Below are positions 33,676 through 45,299 of a DNA stretch of 64,000 bases, in pieces (position 1 is the stretch's first letter; each line of letters begins with the position of its first letter). The notes under the pieces were generated by a model. It was not told where the DNA came from and searched no databases. It saw nothing but the letters and a program-made list of their open reading frames with translations. Position numbers and translations under genes: made by a program. The DNA is from Costus lasius (lineage: Eukaryota; Streptophyta; Magnoliopsida; Zingiberales; Costaceae): contig CM050449.1 in the NCBI GenBank assembly GCA_027563935.2, positions 92,225,676-92,289,675 on the forward strand. Direction: 5' to 3'.

Positions 33676-34911
33676 TGATGGAGGAGGGTAATAGAAAAAA
33701 AGGGTTAAATGGGTCGAGGCTGGCACAAGTAATGAAAATCTCCCTAAGCAATAATAGTAAAGTAACTGGAGATAAGCACGTCTAATCTCACAAACAATAT
33801 AGTGGCAGGACCTTTTAGTTGTGCGAAAAAATATAAGTCTAATACGAACTGTAAGATAATTAAAATACCTGTGTGAGCGAAGCCAAAGAAATGGAACTAT
33901 CTCTTGGGCTGGAGCAGCGACTGGCAGCTGAGGGGCTTAGGTTGGGTCCAAGTTTGAATGTGAGATCTGGACCAACGGAGGTGATGTGCAGTAGGGCGGT
34001 GGAGCAGGCTGGCAAAGTGGCGAGGTCGGCCGGGCGCGCAGGAGCGAGCGTCGATAGACGCAGGTGTTGGACGACGGTGTCGGTGCGACTCAGGGGCGGC
34101 GTCACAGAGGCGTCACTGGCGAAGATCACGTCGTCAGGGATGAAGATGGACTCTGGAGGGCGCGCTGACGCTGGGGAGATGGAGGCGTGGTGACAAAGAG
34201 AAAGTCGAGAGGGTGTTGACGGTGGAAAGGGGAAGATACGGGAGCGGCGGCGTCGGGAGTTGGAAGCGAGCGACGGGTGGACACTGGCATTGGTGGCGAC
34301 GGAGCGGAGGTCGGGATTCGACGAACCTTGATTTGGGCGGCTGGAGAGCGGCAGTAAATGGTGATGGGGTGAGGGTGGAGAAGCCGATGGTGGCGAACAA
34401 GCTCAAAGGTGGAGGCGTGCGTGAGATTGGCTGAAGACGAGTCGATGGGAAGCGGCGGAGACGTGGGGAGGCGTGGCGGTGGTAGGGCAGGTTCAACGTA
34501 TACGAGGAAGAGTAAACCACAGAGGAACAAATTTCACTAACAACACAAACTTTTCTTTGGATTAAACTGGACTATCTATTACATTATACCAAGTACCTAT
34601 TTAAAGCAATTTGGACGGATCAGATCACTACACATGTCTTAAATCAAACCGTCCAATAACAAAACGTTTTAAAATATCAAAATTTATGAAAAGACGTTAA
34701 AGGTGTCATCATAACTCCTATCATTAGTGCCATAATAGCAAAAGACGTTATAGGTTATCGTAACTCCTGTCATTAGTGTCATAATAGCAACTGTCTTCAT
34801 AAATAGTGTAAAATCAATACTGTCATAAATGCTGATGGCTGGATTAATCCTAGAGTCATGCTGGTATTCGTCTGGTTCTTGGATCGTCGAATTGGGCTCG
34901 GATCCCCATCA
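33676..34911 (-). repeat. 3' LTR of the gypsy element
   Basis: It is 1236 bp, bounded by ctgca on the left. The last codons of pol extend into it, with the stop at 34797-34799. Open frames in the GC-rich half (33860-34530) recur in the other LTR and are not genes. Confidence 0.93.
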
Positions 34912-37900
34912 ATTCCCCAAGGCTGGGGAAAATTCACCTCCGGTGAATGATGCTCGTGGTACTGCTCTAGGAGGTCTGGTGCGAGCTTACGTAATTCTTC
35001 TTCTGGAATCCATGCGTTCTCTATTTCTGGTTGATTTATCCACTTCACGAGATATCGGTGTTCTTGATTATCTGGATGCAAAATGATTTGATCGTCGATG
35101 ATGAACTCAACTGAATGCTCTGTAGGGATGAGAACTGTGGGAAGTGGTGGCACAGTTATATCGTCCATTTGCTCTATTGGTGGATAATAGAGTGAGATGT
35201 CTTCAACATTGAAGATGACACTGATATCCAGGGTCTTTGGCAAGTCCACAACGTAGGCATTATCACTTATTTTATGAGTAATCGTATATGGGCCTATACT
35301 TTTCGCATGCAACTTTTTGATAGATCCTGGAGGAAGTCTCTCAGCTCTCAGCCTTACCAACACTCTATCTCCCTCTTGAAATGTGTGGAACCTACGATGC
35401 TTATCAGCCAAGTTCTTGTACATGTCATTGCTATAGGAGATTTTGTGCCGGATTTCAGTATGGAGTTCTCGGATATGTCTAGCAAAGGCTTCAGCTGACT
35501 CAGAAGTGCGAGAGGATGCTCGTAAAGGTAGTAGGTCAATAGGCTTATTGGGTTGCAGGCCAAGAACAATCTGAAAAGGACTAAGACCAGTTGTCTTGTT
35601 CACAGCACTATTGAATGCAAATTCAGCAGCAGGTAAAATTTGATCCCAGGTGGTGACACGGTCGCTTATAAGACATCTTAACAAGTTTCCTAGACTTCTA
35701 TTGACTACTTCAGTCTGTCCATCCGTTTGGGGGTGGTAAGCCGAGGAGAATTGTAGTTTGGTTCCTAGCAAAGCCCATAAACTTTTCCAAAAATAACTCA
35801 CAGAGCATACATCTCGGTCAGACATGATAGTCCAGGGTATGCCATGTAGACGAATAATTTCTTTAAAGAAGAGGGTAGCCACATGATAGGCATCTGTCGT
35901 CTTTTGGCATGGTATGAAATGAGCCATCTTTGAAAAGTAGTCAACGACGACAAAAATAGAATCGTTACGGGCTCAGGTACATGGCAGTCCTAACACAAAA
36001 TCCATGCTAACGTCCTACCAAGGTGCAGAAGGTATGTGTAAAGGGGTATACAAGCCACTATTATGCTTTCGAGTTTTCATACGTTGACATACTCCACAGT
36101 GTCGAACGATGTGCGGAACATCTAAAGCAAGACGTGGCCAATAAAATCTATCAGCAACTAGATAAGTGGTCCGGTCACGCCCGTGATGGCCAGCAGTTCC
36201 CCCAGCGTGTAATTCCCAAATAAGGAAATCGCGCATGGATCAACGAGAAATGCATAGTCGAGATCCATAGTATAGGAACCCATCTCGCAAAGCAAAACTA
36301 GGATCGTCAGATTGATCGGTGGATAGACGACTATAAGTGTTGGCAAAATCTGGACAGTCGGGATAGACATCTTTTAATCGGTCAAAGCCAACTATATCGA
36401 AGCACATAGTACTAATTAAAAAGTGGGCTCGACTAAGGGCATCAGTGACTTTATTCTCTTTTCCAGACTTATGTTTAACAACAAATGAAAATTGCTGTAG
36501 GTATTCAACCCATTTAGCATGTCGCATATTCAATTTCTTTTGGGTGTTAAGGTAAGAGAGGGCTTGGTGATCGCTAAAGAGGACAAAATCTTGATGTAAC
36601 AGGTAATGCCGCCCATGGCGCAAGGATTGGATAACTACATAGAATTCCTTGTCATAAGTGGAATACTTGAGCTTAGCTTCATTAAGCTTCTCACTGAAGA
36701 AGGCTATGGGGTGGCCTTCTTGGCTCAAAGTACCTCCTATTCCTAAGACGGAAGCATCACACATGACCTCAAATACTTTCGAAAAATCAGGAAGTCGCAA
36801 AACAGGTGCGGAGGTCATTTGTTCCTTAATGGTTTGAAAGGCGCGAGCGGCTGCGGTGGTCCACTGAAAGTTACCCTTTCTAATGCAGTCTGTAATTGGG
36901 GCCATGATCGCACTAAAGTTTCAAATAAATCATCTGTAAAAGGTAACGAGACCATGGAAACTACGTACCTCGTGCACATTGGTAGGTTCTGGCCATTGAG
37001 TGATGGCTTGAACCTTTTCAGGGTCGGCAGATAAACCTTGTGAAGACACTATGAACCCTAAAAATGTTACTCGATTAATTCCTTCTTGAGGTTCACATAT
37101 AATTTCTCAGCTCGAAGGGTTTCAAATGCTAGTCGAAGGTGTTCTAAATGATCATCTCGAGTCTTGCTGTAGATCAAAATATTGTCAAAATAGACAACAA
37201 GAAACTTGCCTAAGTATGGTCGAAGGACTTGAGTCATGACGCGCATGAATGTGGAAGGGGCATTGGAAAGACCAAAAGGCATGACGAGCCATTCGTATAA
37301 ACCATCTTTGGTCTTAAAAGCTGTTTTCCAATCGTCCCCATGGCGAATTCGGATCTGGTGATATCCGCTTCGTAAATCAAGCTTAGAAAACCAAGTCGAT
37401 CCAGACAAGTGGTCAAGCATGTCATCAAGGCGCGGAATAGGGAACCTATATATGATTGTGATTTTATTAATCGCTCGACAATCAATACACATCCGCCAAC
37501 TTCCATCCTTTTTTGGGGTTAGAAGGGCGGGGATAGCACATGAACTTAAGCTTTCCTGTATGAAGCCCTTGTGAAGTAGGTCATCGACTTGTCATTTCAA
37601 CTCGGCATGTTCCATCGGGGTCATGCGATAGTGAGGAAGGTTTGGTAAGGATGACCCTGGAACTAAGTCAATAGCATGTTGAATATCTCAAAGGGGCGGT
37701 AGCTCATCAGGGAGCTCTTCGGGGATGAGATCAGTGAATTGGGAGGGTAAGGTTTGAACATCTGAGTCCTTCGTCATATCAAGATCAAGAGTGACCTCCT
37801 TAATAAATAAAGTGTACATGACATTGTTCTCTCGGGTGGCTAACAAGAAAGGTTTGGGTCTTAGAATGTTCAAGGTCGGGTTGCTGGACGAAGCTGTTTT

Positions 37901-39631
37901 GACTACACCCTTCGGAGTCGTAGCCCGCAACTCCTTGGGAGGGGAGGGTCTCAATCGTATTTTTTGACCTTCATATTCAAAGATGTACGTGTTATCACGA
38001 CCAAAATGTGTAACATTAAGATCGCATAACTAAGGTCGACCGAGAAGGATATGAGTGACATCCATAGTGAGTACGTCACACCAAACTTGGTCAGAATAGG
38101 TAGCAAGACTCAAGGGAACCTTGCATCTTTGTGTCATTGGGATATTTGACTGGTCAACCCATGCAACCGAGTAAGGTTTCGGATGGGGTTCCGGTTGTAG
38201 GCCGAACTTTGTGATGGCAGTCCGAGATACAACATTCAAGTTGCTACCACCATCTATGACTATTTTACAAGCATAGCCATTACACTTAGTGTACATGTAG
38301 AAAATACTAGTGCGACGCCAATCCTCAGTGGGTTGGGGTTGGACTATTATACAGCGGACTACAGCAGTGGTAGGTTGAGTGTCAGTGGGTTCCAGTTCAT
38401 CATCACTATTGGTCTCCTCACCAGCTGAATGGTCATCGTAATTGTCTTGCTATTCTAGGTCTTGAGGGTGTGAAATCCCTTCTCCAGCAAATAAGGCTCG
38501 GTGAGGGCAGTTAACAGCTACATGACCCAGATTATGACAGTTATATCATTCAACTTGCTTTGTTCCCCTCACAACAGACTTGCCCTTGTCAACCATGGGT
38601 GGCCGAGTAGTGAGAGGTGGGTTCGCTGGTCTAGGTTGTGAAGGTCGTATGACCGGGTCAGAAGGCCTCCTTGTTGGGGCCGAAAGTGGTGGATGTCTAG
38701 ACTCATCCTTATGATAATGCTCAATTTCACAGGCTCTTTGAAAGGCAACCTCTAGGGTCCCCATGGTGTGTATGACCATTTCTCGTCGAATCTCGGGCTG
38801 AAGCCCTTGTTCAAATCGAGATAGGGTGAGTTCGGGGTCTTCCTGAACATCACATCGAATTCTAAGTTCGTCGAAACGAACCATGTATTCTGGAACAGAG
38901 TTGGAGCCTTGTCGAATACAGTTGTATTGTTCTAACAATCGTCTTCTAAAGTGGTGAGGTACATACTTCTCTCGAAGCTTATACATCATTTCGTCTCAAC
39001 GATCTATAGGGGGCTGACAATTGCGTTCAAGCTGATACTCTACATTAATCCAATAGAGCTTAGCTAGTGCAGTTAGACACATACTCGCAAACCTAACTTT
39101 GCGATTCTCAGGCATAGAGCACCAGGTAAAATATTGTTCTAAGGATAGGAGCCAATCTAAGAAGATGCAGGGATCCAGGCTACCGTCAAAGAAGGGTGGG
39201 TTTAGGCGGACTGTTCGGACGACATCATCATCTTCACGGTCGCGACGGGCGTACCGGCCTATGGTAGGCTCCCTAGCTGTAGGTGCATCCATCTCCCAAT
39301 CAGATGGATCAAATAGAGGTTTAGGCCTAGAAATGTTTCTGTCAGTATTAACCCTTGGGTTAGCCCGATGAGTTTCTATTCTAGGCTCTGGTAGAGGTCG
39401 ATCAGCTAAAGGCGCCCAAGGACGGGGTGACGCCTGGGTAGTCTCTAGATGGTCCAGTCGACTGTCGAGACGCTCAAAGCGTTCCTCATGTTGATCCAAC
39501 TGGGCAATAACAATGTTGAATTGTGCATTCATTTGTGCCATGAGTCTGGTGAACTGATCGGGTTCACTGGTAGAGGCTCATTCAGGGGAAGGAGGTTGGT
39601 GGGTAGTGGATGATCTAGTAGTCATCACCAT
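34797..39631 (-). pseudogene. Gypsy chromovirus gag-pol, many stops and one frameshift
   Basis: Reading from ATG at 39631 downward: Gag (to about 38546), a zinc knuckle YNCHNLGHVAVNC whose first Cys codon is a stop, protease with IDGGSN, RT with YFDN where YxDD is expected (second Asp lost), RNase H, integrase with HHCC and an intact D,D,E pattern, and a chromodomain-like end (YLVKWINQPEIENAWIPEEE). Stops are at 39578, 38996, 38546, 38450, 38030, 37688, 37592, 36930, 36921, 36240, 36015 and 35973 (low coordinates). A frameshift lies near 37070. Several stops fit R (CGA) to TGA or W (TGG) to TGA/TAG, as expected from deamination of methylated cytosine. The chromodomain supports the chromovirus assignment. 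Confidence 0.93.
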
Positions 39632-39656
39632 AGTTTGGTTAAGGGAATCGAAGTTT

Positions 39657-39668
39657 GCTTTGATACCA
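39657..39668 (-). other. Primer binding site of the gypsy element
   Basis: On the minus strand it reads tggtatcaaagc, three bases beyond the LTR end, a near match to the tRNA-iMet complement. Confidence 0.85.
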
Positions 39669-39671
39669 CTT

Positions 39672-41135
39672 TGATGGAGGAGGGTAATAGAAATAAAGGG
39701 TTAAATGGGTCGAGACTAGCACAAGTAATGAAAATCTCCCTAAGCAATAATAGTAAAATAACTGGAGATAAGCACGTCTAATCTCACAAACAATATAGTG
39801 GCAGGACCTTTTAGTTGTGCAAAAAAATATAAGTCTAATACGAACTGTAAGATAATTAAAATACCTATGTGAGCGAAGCCAAAGAAATGGAACTATCTCT
39901 TGGGCTGGAGCAGCGACTGGCAGCTGAGGGGCTTGGGTTGGGTCCAAGTTTGAATGTGAGATCTGGACCAACGGAGGCGATGTGCAGCAGGGCGGTGGAG
40001 CAGGCTGGCAAAGTGGCGAGGTCGGCCGGGCGCACAGGAGCGAGCGTCAATAGACGCAGGTGTTGGACGACGGTGTCGGCGCGACTCAGGGGCGGCGTCA
40101 CAGAGGCATCACTGGCGAAGATCACGTCGTCAGGGATGAAGATGGACTCTGGAGGGCGCGCTGACGCTGGGGAGATGGAGGCGTGGTGACAAAGAGAAAG
40201 GCGAGAGGGCGTTGACGGTGGAAAGGGGAAGAAACGGGAGAGGCGGCGTCGGGAGTTGGAAGCGAGCGACGGGCGGACGCTGGCATCGGTGGCGATAGAG
40301 CGGAGGTCGGGATCGACGAACCTTGATTTGGGCGGCTATTGAGCGGCTGTAAATGGTGATGGGGTGAGGGTGGAGAAGCCGATGGTGGCGAACAAGCTCG
40401 AAGGTGGAGGCGTGCGTGAGATTGGCTGAAGACAAGTCGATGGGAAGCGGCGGAGACGTGGGGAGGCGTGGCGGTGGTAGGGCAGGTTCAATGTATACGG
40501 GGAAGAGTAAACCACAGAGGAACAAATTTCACTAACAACACAAACTTTTCTTTGGATTCAACTGGACTATCTATTACATTATACTAAGTACCTATTTAAA
40601 GCAATTTGGACGGATCAGATCACGACACATGTCTGAAATCAAACCGTCCAATAACAAAACATTTTAAAATGTCAAAATTTATGAAAAGACATTAAAGGTG
40701 TCATCATAACTCCTGTCATAGTGCCATAATAGCAAAAGACGTTATAGGTTATCGTAACTCCTGTCATTAGTGTCATAATAGCAACCGTCTTCATAAATAG
40801 TGTAAAATCAATACTGTCATAAATACTGACGGCTGGATTAATCCTAGAGTCGTGCTGGTATTCGTCTATGTAATATCCCGGTTTAGTCCCACATTGAAAG
40901 TGGGAGAAGAGATTATATGGTATATATGGCTTAGTAAGCAAACTATTTATTAACTTGGTGAGCCGATTTGCAACATGGCCCAATCTATTAAAATGCTTAA
41001 GCCCAAGTTAACAATAGCAAGCCCACTAAGCCATATATACCATATAATCTCTTCTCCCACTTTCAATGTGGGACTAAACCGGGATATTACAGTCTAGTTC
41101 GCTTGGATCGTCGGATTGGGCTCGGATCCCCATCA
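39672..41135 (-). repeat. 5' LTR of the gypsy element (with nested insert)
   Basis: It is homologous to 33676-34911 except for the fold-back element at 40869-41091. It ends CCATCA at 41135 and is followed by the target duplicate ctgca. Confidence 0.93.
40869..41091. mobile_element. 223-bp fold-back element
   Basis: The ends TGTAATATCCCGG and CCGGGATATTACA are inverted repeats that match perfectly for 67 bp, leaving an 89-bp middle. It is flanked by gtcta (40864-40868 and 41092-41096). The paired LTR at 34873 lacks it, which proves the insertion and its ends. TG..CA ends and a 5-bp duplicate are integrase-like, yet the long inverted repeats are MITE-like. No 5S-like promoter is present, so it is not a Cassandra TRIM. 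Its RNA would fold into a 67-bp stem. Confidence 0.88.
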
Positions 41136-41140
41136 CTGCA

Positions 41141-42469
41141 CATATGTAGCTAGGCATGGCATCAGTAGAGAAACAGAGAAGAATGTGCTGGAAAACTAGG
41201 AAAACCTCTAGAAAGAAGAAGCTAAGGGATTACCTCAGTGAGACGAATAAGTCGATTCCTCTCCAGCTACGCTGAGCCAAAGGGGAAAATGGGATGGACT
41301 TCTCAACGCCGAGCTGTCATCACCACACCACCCGTCGTTTGAGTCCACCGAAGATTGCTGCTAATCACCATAGCCAAGAGGAGGGAGAGAAGATGGAGTC
41401 AAAGTTGGATAGGGATGAGCGTGAGACTAGAGTTTGCCGAGAGCAAGCAAGAGCGGAGAGTGAAGAAGTGAAGAGCAAGGGAAAAAGAAGCCCTACTTGG
41501 TCGAATTTTTGCCAATAAGGCAACACTCCATCTCCCACTTGCCAATTCAGTCGCCAGGTGGATGCACCCATGTTCGCCACCTGGTTCCACAATGACGACG
41601 AAGCGAAGCACCTGGCACCAGCCTGGCACACATGTTCTCGTTGCCGCCTGTGGTCGCCAGCTACACATTTGACCGTTGGAGCCGCATCATCCGCTGAAAC
41701 CATGTTGCCAGTCGTTGCCAGCCATCGCTGCCTATCGAAACACGCCACGTGTCCCATCGCAGCAACATCGCCCGTTGACACTAGCTCACATGCTTGGTTG
41801 GGACTCGCAAGCCAACTCTTGCCATGCGACTGCCATCCCTCTGGCTGAGAAGTTGCTAACCTCACTACCAACGCTTTGCCAACTCTTGAGGACGACGCTT
41901 CATTGCTCGATGCCATCGTTTGTCGTGCCTAGGCCACATGAAGGCCTCACATGTTGCCAATTTGAGATGTGAGTATGTGATGTCGCTTCACTAGACGTAG
42001 TTGTTACCATTGATGTCGCCCTCTGCGCCAGCCGCCACTAGCATCAATGGAACTCAAGATGTCACTGGCTCATTTCGCGCACATCAAATCTCACTATATC
42101 CTTCTCTTCGCATGCTCCATGCATCGAGCCCACTGTAGGCTATTAGCCGCTTGATGTTGGCCGCTGCCACCGCTCGAATCAAATGGAGCTCGCCGCCGAA
42201 TGCCGTCCACCGTCCGCTAGCCCCAGCCGAATGAGTTGTTGCCCCCAATCTCACTCGCATGCCCTAATTCGACTGAGCTCGAATTTGGGCTAATTTTGTC
42301 CCCGTCAATAGCCCAATTGATTGATCAAACTTTGAGCAGAACATCCTCCCCCGCCTAAGGTATTTACTACCATCAGCAACTTGAGGTAGTTTATAAGCTC
42401 ACCCTCAAACTGCCATAACTTGGAAGCCTTATGCCAAGTTCCTTCCTCTATAGGGAATCCATCTCAGTG
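41141..42469. other. Non-coding, moderately GC-rich DNA
   Basis: A 183-residue open frame on the minus strand (41365-41916) has no recognisable domain and looks compositional. Nothing else is supported. Confidence 0.5.
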
Positions 42470-43640
42470 GATAAGAAACTCCATGCACCGACTCTCGGTT
42501 ATTTCTAGCGAGCTCTCGGCAATTACAGGTCTACTCCTACTCATTACGACTGTAACTAGCAAACTCCAGCCTGTATCCAGTGAGCTCCCGATTGTCTCCG
42601 ACAAACTCTCAACCATTTCGCAAGCTCCCAACAGTTACCAACAAACTCCTACCTATTATCGGTGAACTCTCAACCATTACTAGCAAATTATGGTTATTAC
42701 CGACAAAATCTAGCTCGTATCCGGCAAGCTCTCAGTCATTTATAGCAAACTTCCGGTCGTCTTCATCAAGCTCCCAGCGAACTTCCGATCGCCTTTGGTG
42801 AACTCTCAGCTATTTCCGATGAGCTCCTCGCAGTTACCGGTGAAATCCTACTCTTCTTCGATAAACACCCTGAGTGTTTTCAATGAACTCCCAACTACTT
42901 CTAGTGCACTCCCGCTCATTTCCAGTGAACTTCTCCCTGTATCCAATGAACACCCAGTCATTTGTAACAAACTCTTGCCCCTCCTTAGTGAATTACTAGC
43001 CTCTACTAGTGAACTTCTACCCGTCGCAGGCGAACACCTCAACCATTAATGGCAAACTTGACTGGACTCTAATTCTTTAAAAATTATCCTTAAGATATGT
43101 ATCATAATAATGCTTCAAGATTGTGAAATATAATTTAGTGGGTCGGGACTGTCGAACTCATACTTATTGTCGGTGAACTCTTGACCATTACTAACCATTT
43201 CCAGCAAGCTTCCGATAGTTACAGGCGAACTCATACTTGTTATCAGTGAACTCTTGACTATTACTAGCAAATTACGGTCGTTACCAGCAAACTCCAGCTC
43301 GTATCTGGTGAGCTCTCGGTCATCTCCGGCAAACTTCTGGTCATCTTTGTCAAGCTCCCAAAGAACTTCCGGTTATCTTCGGTGAACTCCTGGCTATTTC
43401 CGACAAGCTCCTGGCAATTACTAGCGAACTCTTGCTTGTCTTGAGCAAACACCCGAGTGTTTCCGATGAACTCCCAATCACTTTTTGTGAAATCCCATTC
43501 ACTCTAGTGAACTGCTGCTCGTATCCAGCAAACACCCGGCCGTTTGCAACAAACTCTTGCCCCTCCTTAATGAATTACTAGCCGTTATTGATGAACTCCT
43601 GCCTGTCTCAAGCGAACACCTCGGCTGATACTAGCAAACT
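42470..43640. repeat. Degenerate 21-bp minisatellite
   Basis: A unit of about 21 bp, roughly cggcgaactcccgactattac, recurs many times in two blocks (42470-43060 and 43150-43640). Because 21 bp is seven codons, several frames translate as heptads such as SELLPVS on the plus strand. No start, domain or conserved gene structure supports a protein. Confidence 0.8.
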
Positions 43641-43745
43641 AGACTGGACTCTAATTCTAGTTAAAAAATTTAAAAATTATGCTTAAAATATGTACCATAA
43701 TAATGCTTCAAGATTGTGAAATATAATTTAGCGGGTCGGGACAGT
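43060..43745. repeat. Direct duplication of the minisatellite flank
   Basis: The tail starting gactggactctaattct (about 43069) recurs near 43642, including tcaagattgtgaaatataat and a gggtcgggac stretch. Minisatellite plus tail was therefore duplicated as a unit of about 570-600 bp. Confidence 0.75.
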
Positions 43746-43920
43746 CTACGTATAAATTTTAAGATTATGAAATACAATTTAGTGGGGTCTCCCTACAAAT
43801 TCCTAGGGACCGCCTACTTAGAAGTTTTGTCCGGAAAATTCTTACCTCTCTCAATAAATGTTCGTTAATCAACCAAGAAATTGACTTGGCCACAATTGCG
43901 TCATTAATGTCTACATCTAC

Positions 43921-43930
43921 CTATATATAC
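43921..43930 (+). promoter_or_regulatory. TATA-box candidate of the NAC gene
   Basis: The sequence ctatatatac lies about 130 bases before the NAC start codon. A second TATA-rich stretch at 43985-43997 is closer. The true start site cannot be fixed by eye. Confidence 0.4.
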
Positions 43931-44061
43931 GTTTTCAAATGCATTAAATTACAGTCAAACACATATATATTTTTTTTTTCATAAACACATATATATTTAA
44001 CCATCTATAATTATTCACTCGACTCGGAGATCAGAGGGAAGAGGAAGAAAGAGCAAAGGGA

Positions 44062-45099
44062 ATGGGATCAGAGAAAGAAATTGAAAAGGAAGAAGAAGAT
44101 GATGTTCTTCTCCCGGGATTCCGGTTTCATCCCACTGACGAAGAGCTCGTACGATTCTACCTCCGGCGGAAGGTGGAGAACAAGCCTCTCAGCATAGAGA
44201 TCATCAAAGAGATTGATATCTACAAATACGATCCATGGGATTTACCGAGTAAGTGTCCGTCAGTTGATTAACCCATTCATCTAATTCCTCACGCATCAAA
44301 TTCTGACCAATTTACTACATGGACAGAAGCCATCACCGCTGGTGAGCAGGAGAGCTTCTTCTTTTGCCTGAGGGGAAGAAAGTACAGGAACAGCATAAGG
44401 CCCAACAGGGTGACCTGCTCCGGCTTCTGGAAGGCGACCGGCATCGACAAGCCGATATATTCCGCCGCCGACTGCATCGGACTGAAGAAGTCCCTGGTTT
44501 ACTACCGAGGCAGCGCCGGGAAAGGCACCAAGACGGCGTGGATGATGCACGAGTTTCGGCTTCCGCCTCCTGCCTGCGCTGCTGCGGCTTTCACCGTCGA
44601 CGGCTCTGCTCCCAAGCACGAAGCTGTACGTGTATTGCATGCATAATACATGAATTTATTCGTTATTTTGATTCCTTAATTTCATCAAATCTACTTCTCC
44701 ATGCCCATACTGAATGAGTGTTTACGTTACTCAAATTTGTAGGAGATATGGACAATTTGCCGTGTCTTCCAGAGGAGCGCCTCCCACAAAATCAAAAAGC
44801 CCAACTGCAGCTGGAAAGCAACAAGCGCCAGGCAGCTTCCTGCAGTGGATTCTTCGGTACAGTACTGTTCTACCAATGGCGAGGAGGAATTGGTGGACGC
44901 TGACTTGTACAACGAGAACATTGACCAAATTTTTGGAGGCGACTACTACTGGGACTCTGTTCATCACTCACCCCTGCTGTTCCACCCAGGCATGATTCCG
45001 AGTCCGGCGGGTACGGTTGACTGCTTGCTCAGCAGCATTGGAGAAAGTAATTGGGATGATGAACTCGCGAACATTATGGAGCTTGTGGCTGATTATTGA
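44062..45099 (+). CDS. NAC transcription factor, JUB1/NAC042-like (3 exons)
   Basis: Exons are 44062-44248, 44327-44625 and 44743-45099, joined by GT-AG introns of 78 and 117 bp, giving 280 residues. All five NAC subdomains are present: A ([18 protein letters not shown]), B ([12 protein letters not shown]), C ([22 protein letters not shown]), D ([28 protein letters not shown]) and E ([11 protein letters not shown]). The intron positions match the usual NAC layout. The GIDKP and [14 protein letters not shown] wording points to the NAC042/JUNGBRUNNEN1 subgroup, nuclear regulators linked to stress and ageing in Arabidopsis. The C-terminal 100 residues are acidic, as expected for an activation region. 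VTCSGFW has Cys where Gly is usual. No stop or frameshift interrupts it. Neighbours are all repeats, so the gene is isolated. Confidence 0.95.
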
Positions 45100-45272
45100 G
45101 GCGCGCGCGGTTGTTCTTCCCTCGAGAAGTTGAAATTCTATCTGCAGGACGTTGCTGGAATGCTAGCTCAAGATCATAAGAAGGATGCATGCTTTGCGTT
45201 GTTAATTTATTTCCAGCACATATATGTATGCATAGCACGCAAATAACTGCACTAGGTTCTTTAAATAATAAA

Positions 45273-45278
45273 AATAAA
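45273..45278 (+). terminator. Polyadenylation-signal candidate of the NAC gene
   Basis: The sequence aataaa lies about 175 bases after the stop codon, in an A-rich context (aataataaaaataaagc). Confidence 0.45.
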
Positions 45279-45299
45279 GCAGAAAAAAATAGATGTGAA

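Larger units (their letters stand above)
33676..41135 (-). mobile_element. Complete Ty3/gypsy chromovirus, degenerate
   Basis: LTRs start TGATGG and end CCATCA. The target duplicate is ctgca (33671-33675 and 41136-41140). The left LTR is 1236 bp. The right is 1464 bp, and subtracting a nested 223-bp element plus its 5-bp duplicate gives exactly 1236 bp. The primer site, gag-pol order (protease, RT, RNase H, integrase, chromodomain) and strand all fit a plant chromovirus. About 40 differences separate the LTRs by eye (about 3%). The coding region carries many stops, so it is dead. Confidence 0.95.

Noticed and set aside
33860..34530. Open frames of 89-134 residues in both strands
   Set aside because: They fall inside the gypsy LTR and recur at 39865-40525. 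They are shadows of a GC-rich LTR region.
40869..41091. Cassandra-type TRIM
   Set aside because: No 5S-like promoter sequence, primer site or paired LTRs were seen. It is an inverted-repeat element.
41365..41916. 183-residue minus-strand open frame
   Set aside because: No domain, no homology I can recognise, GC-biased composition, and no promoter or splice support.
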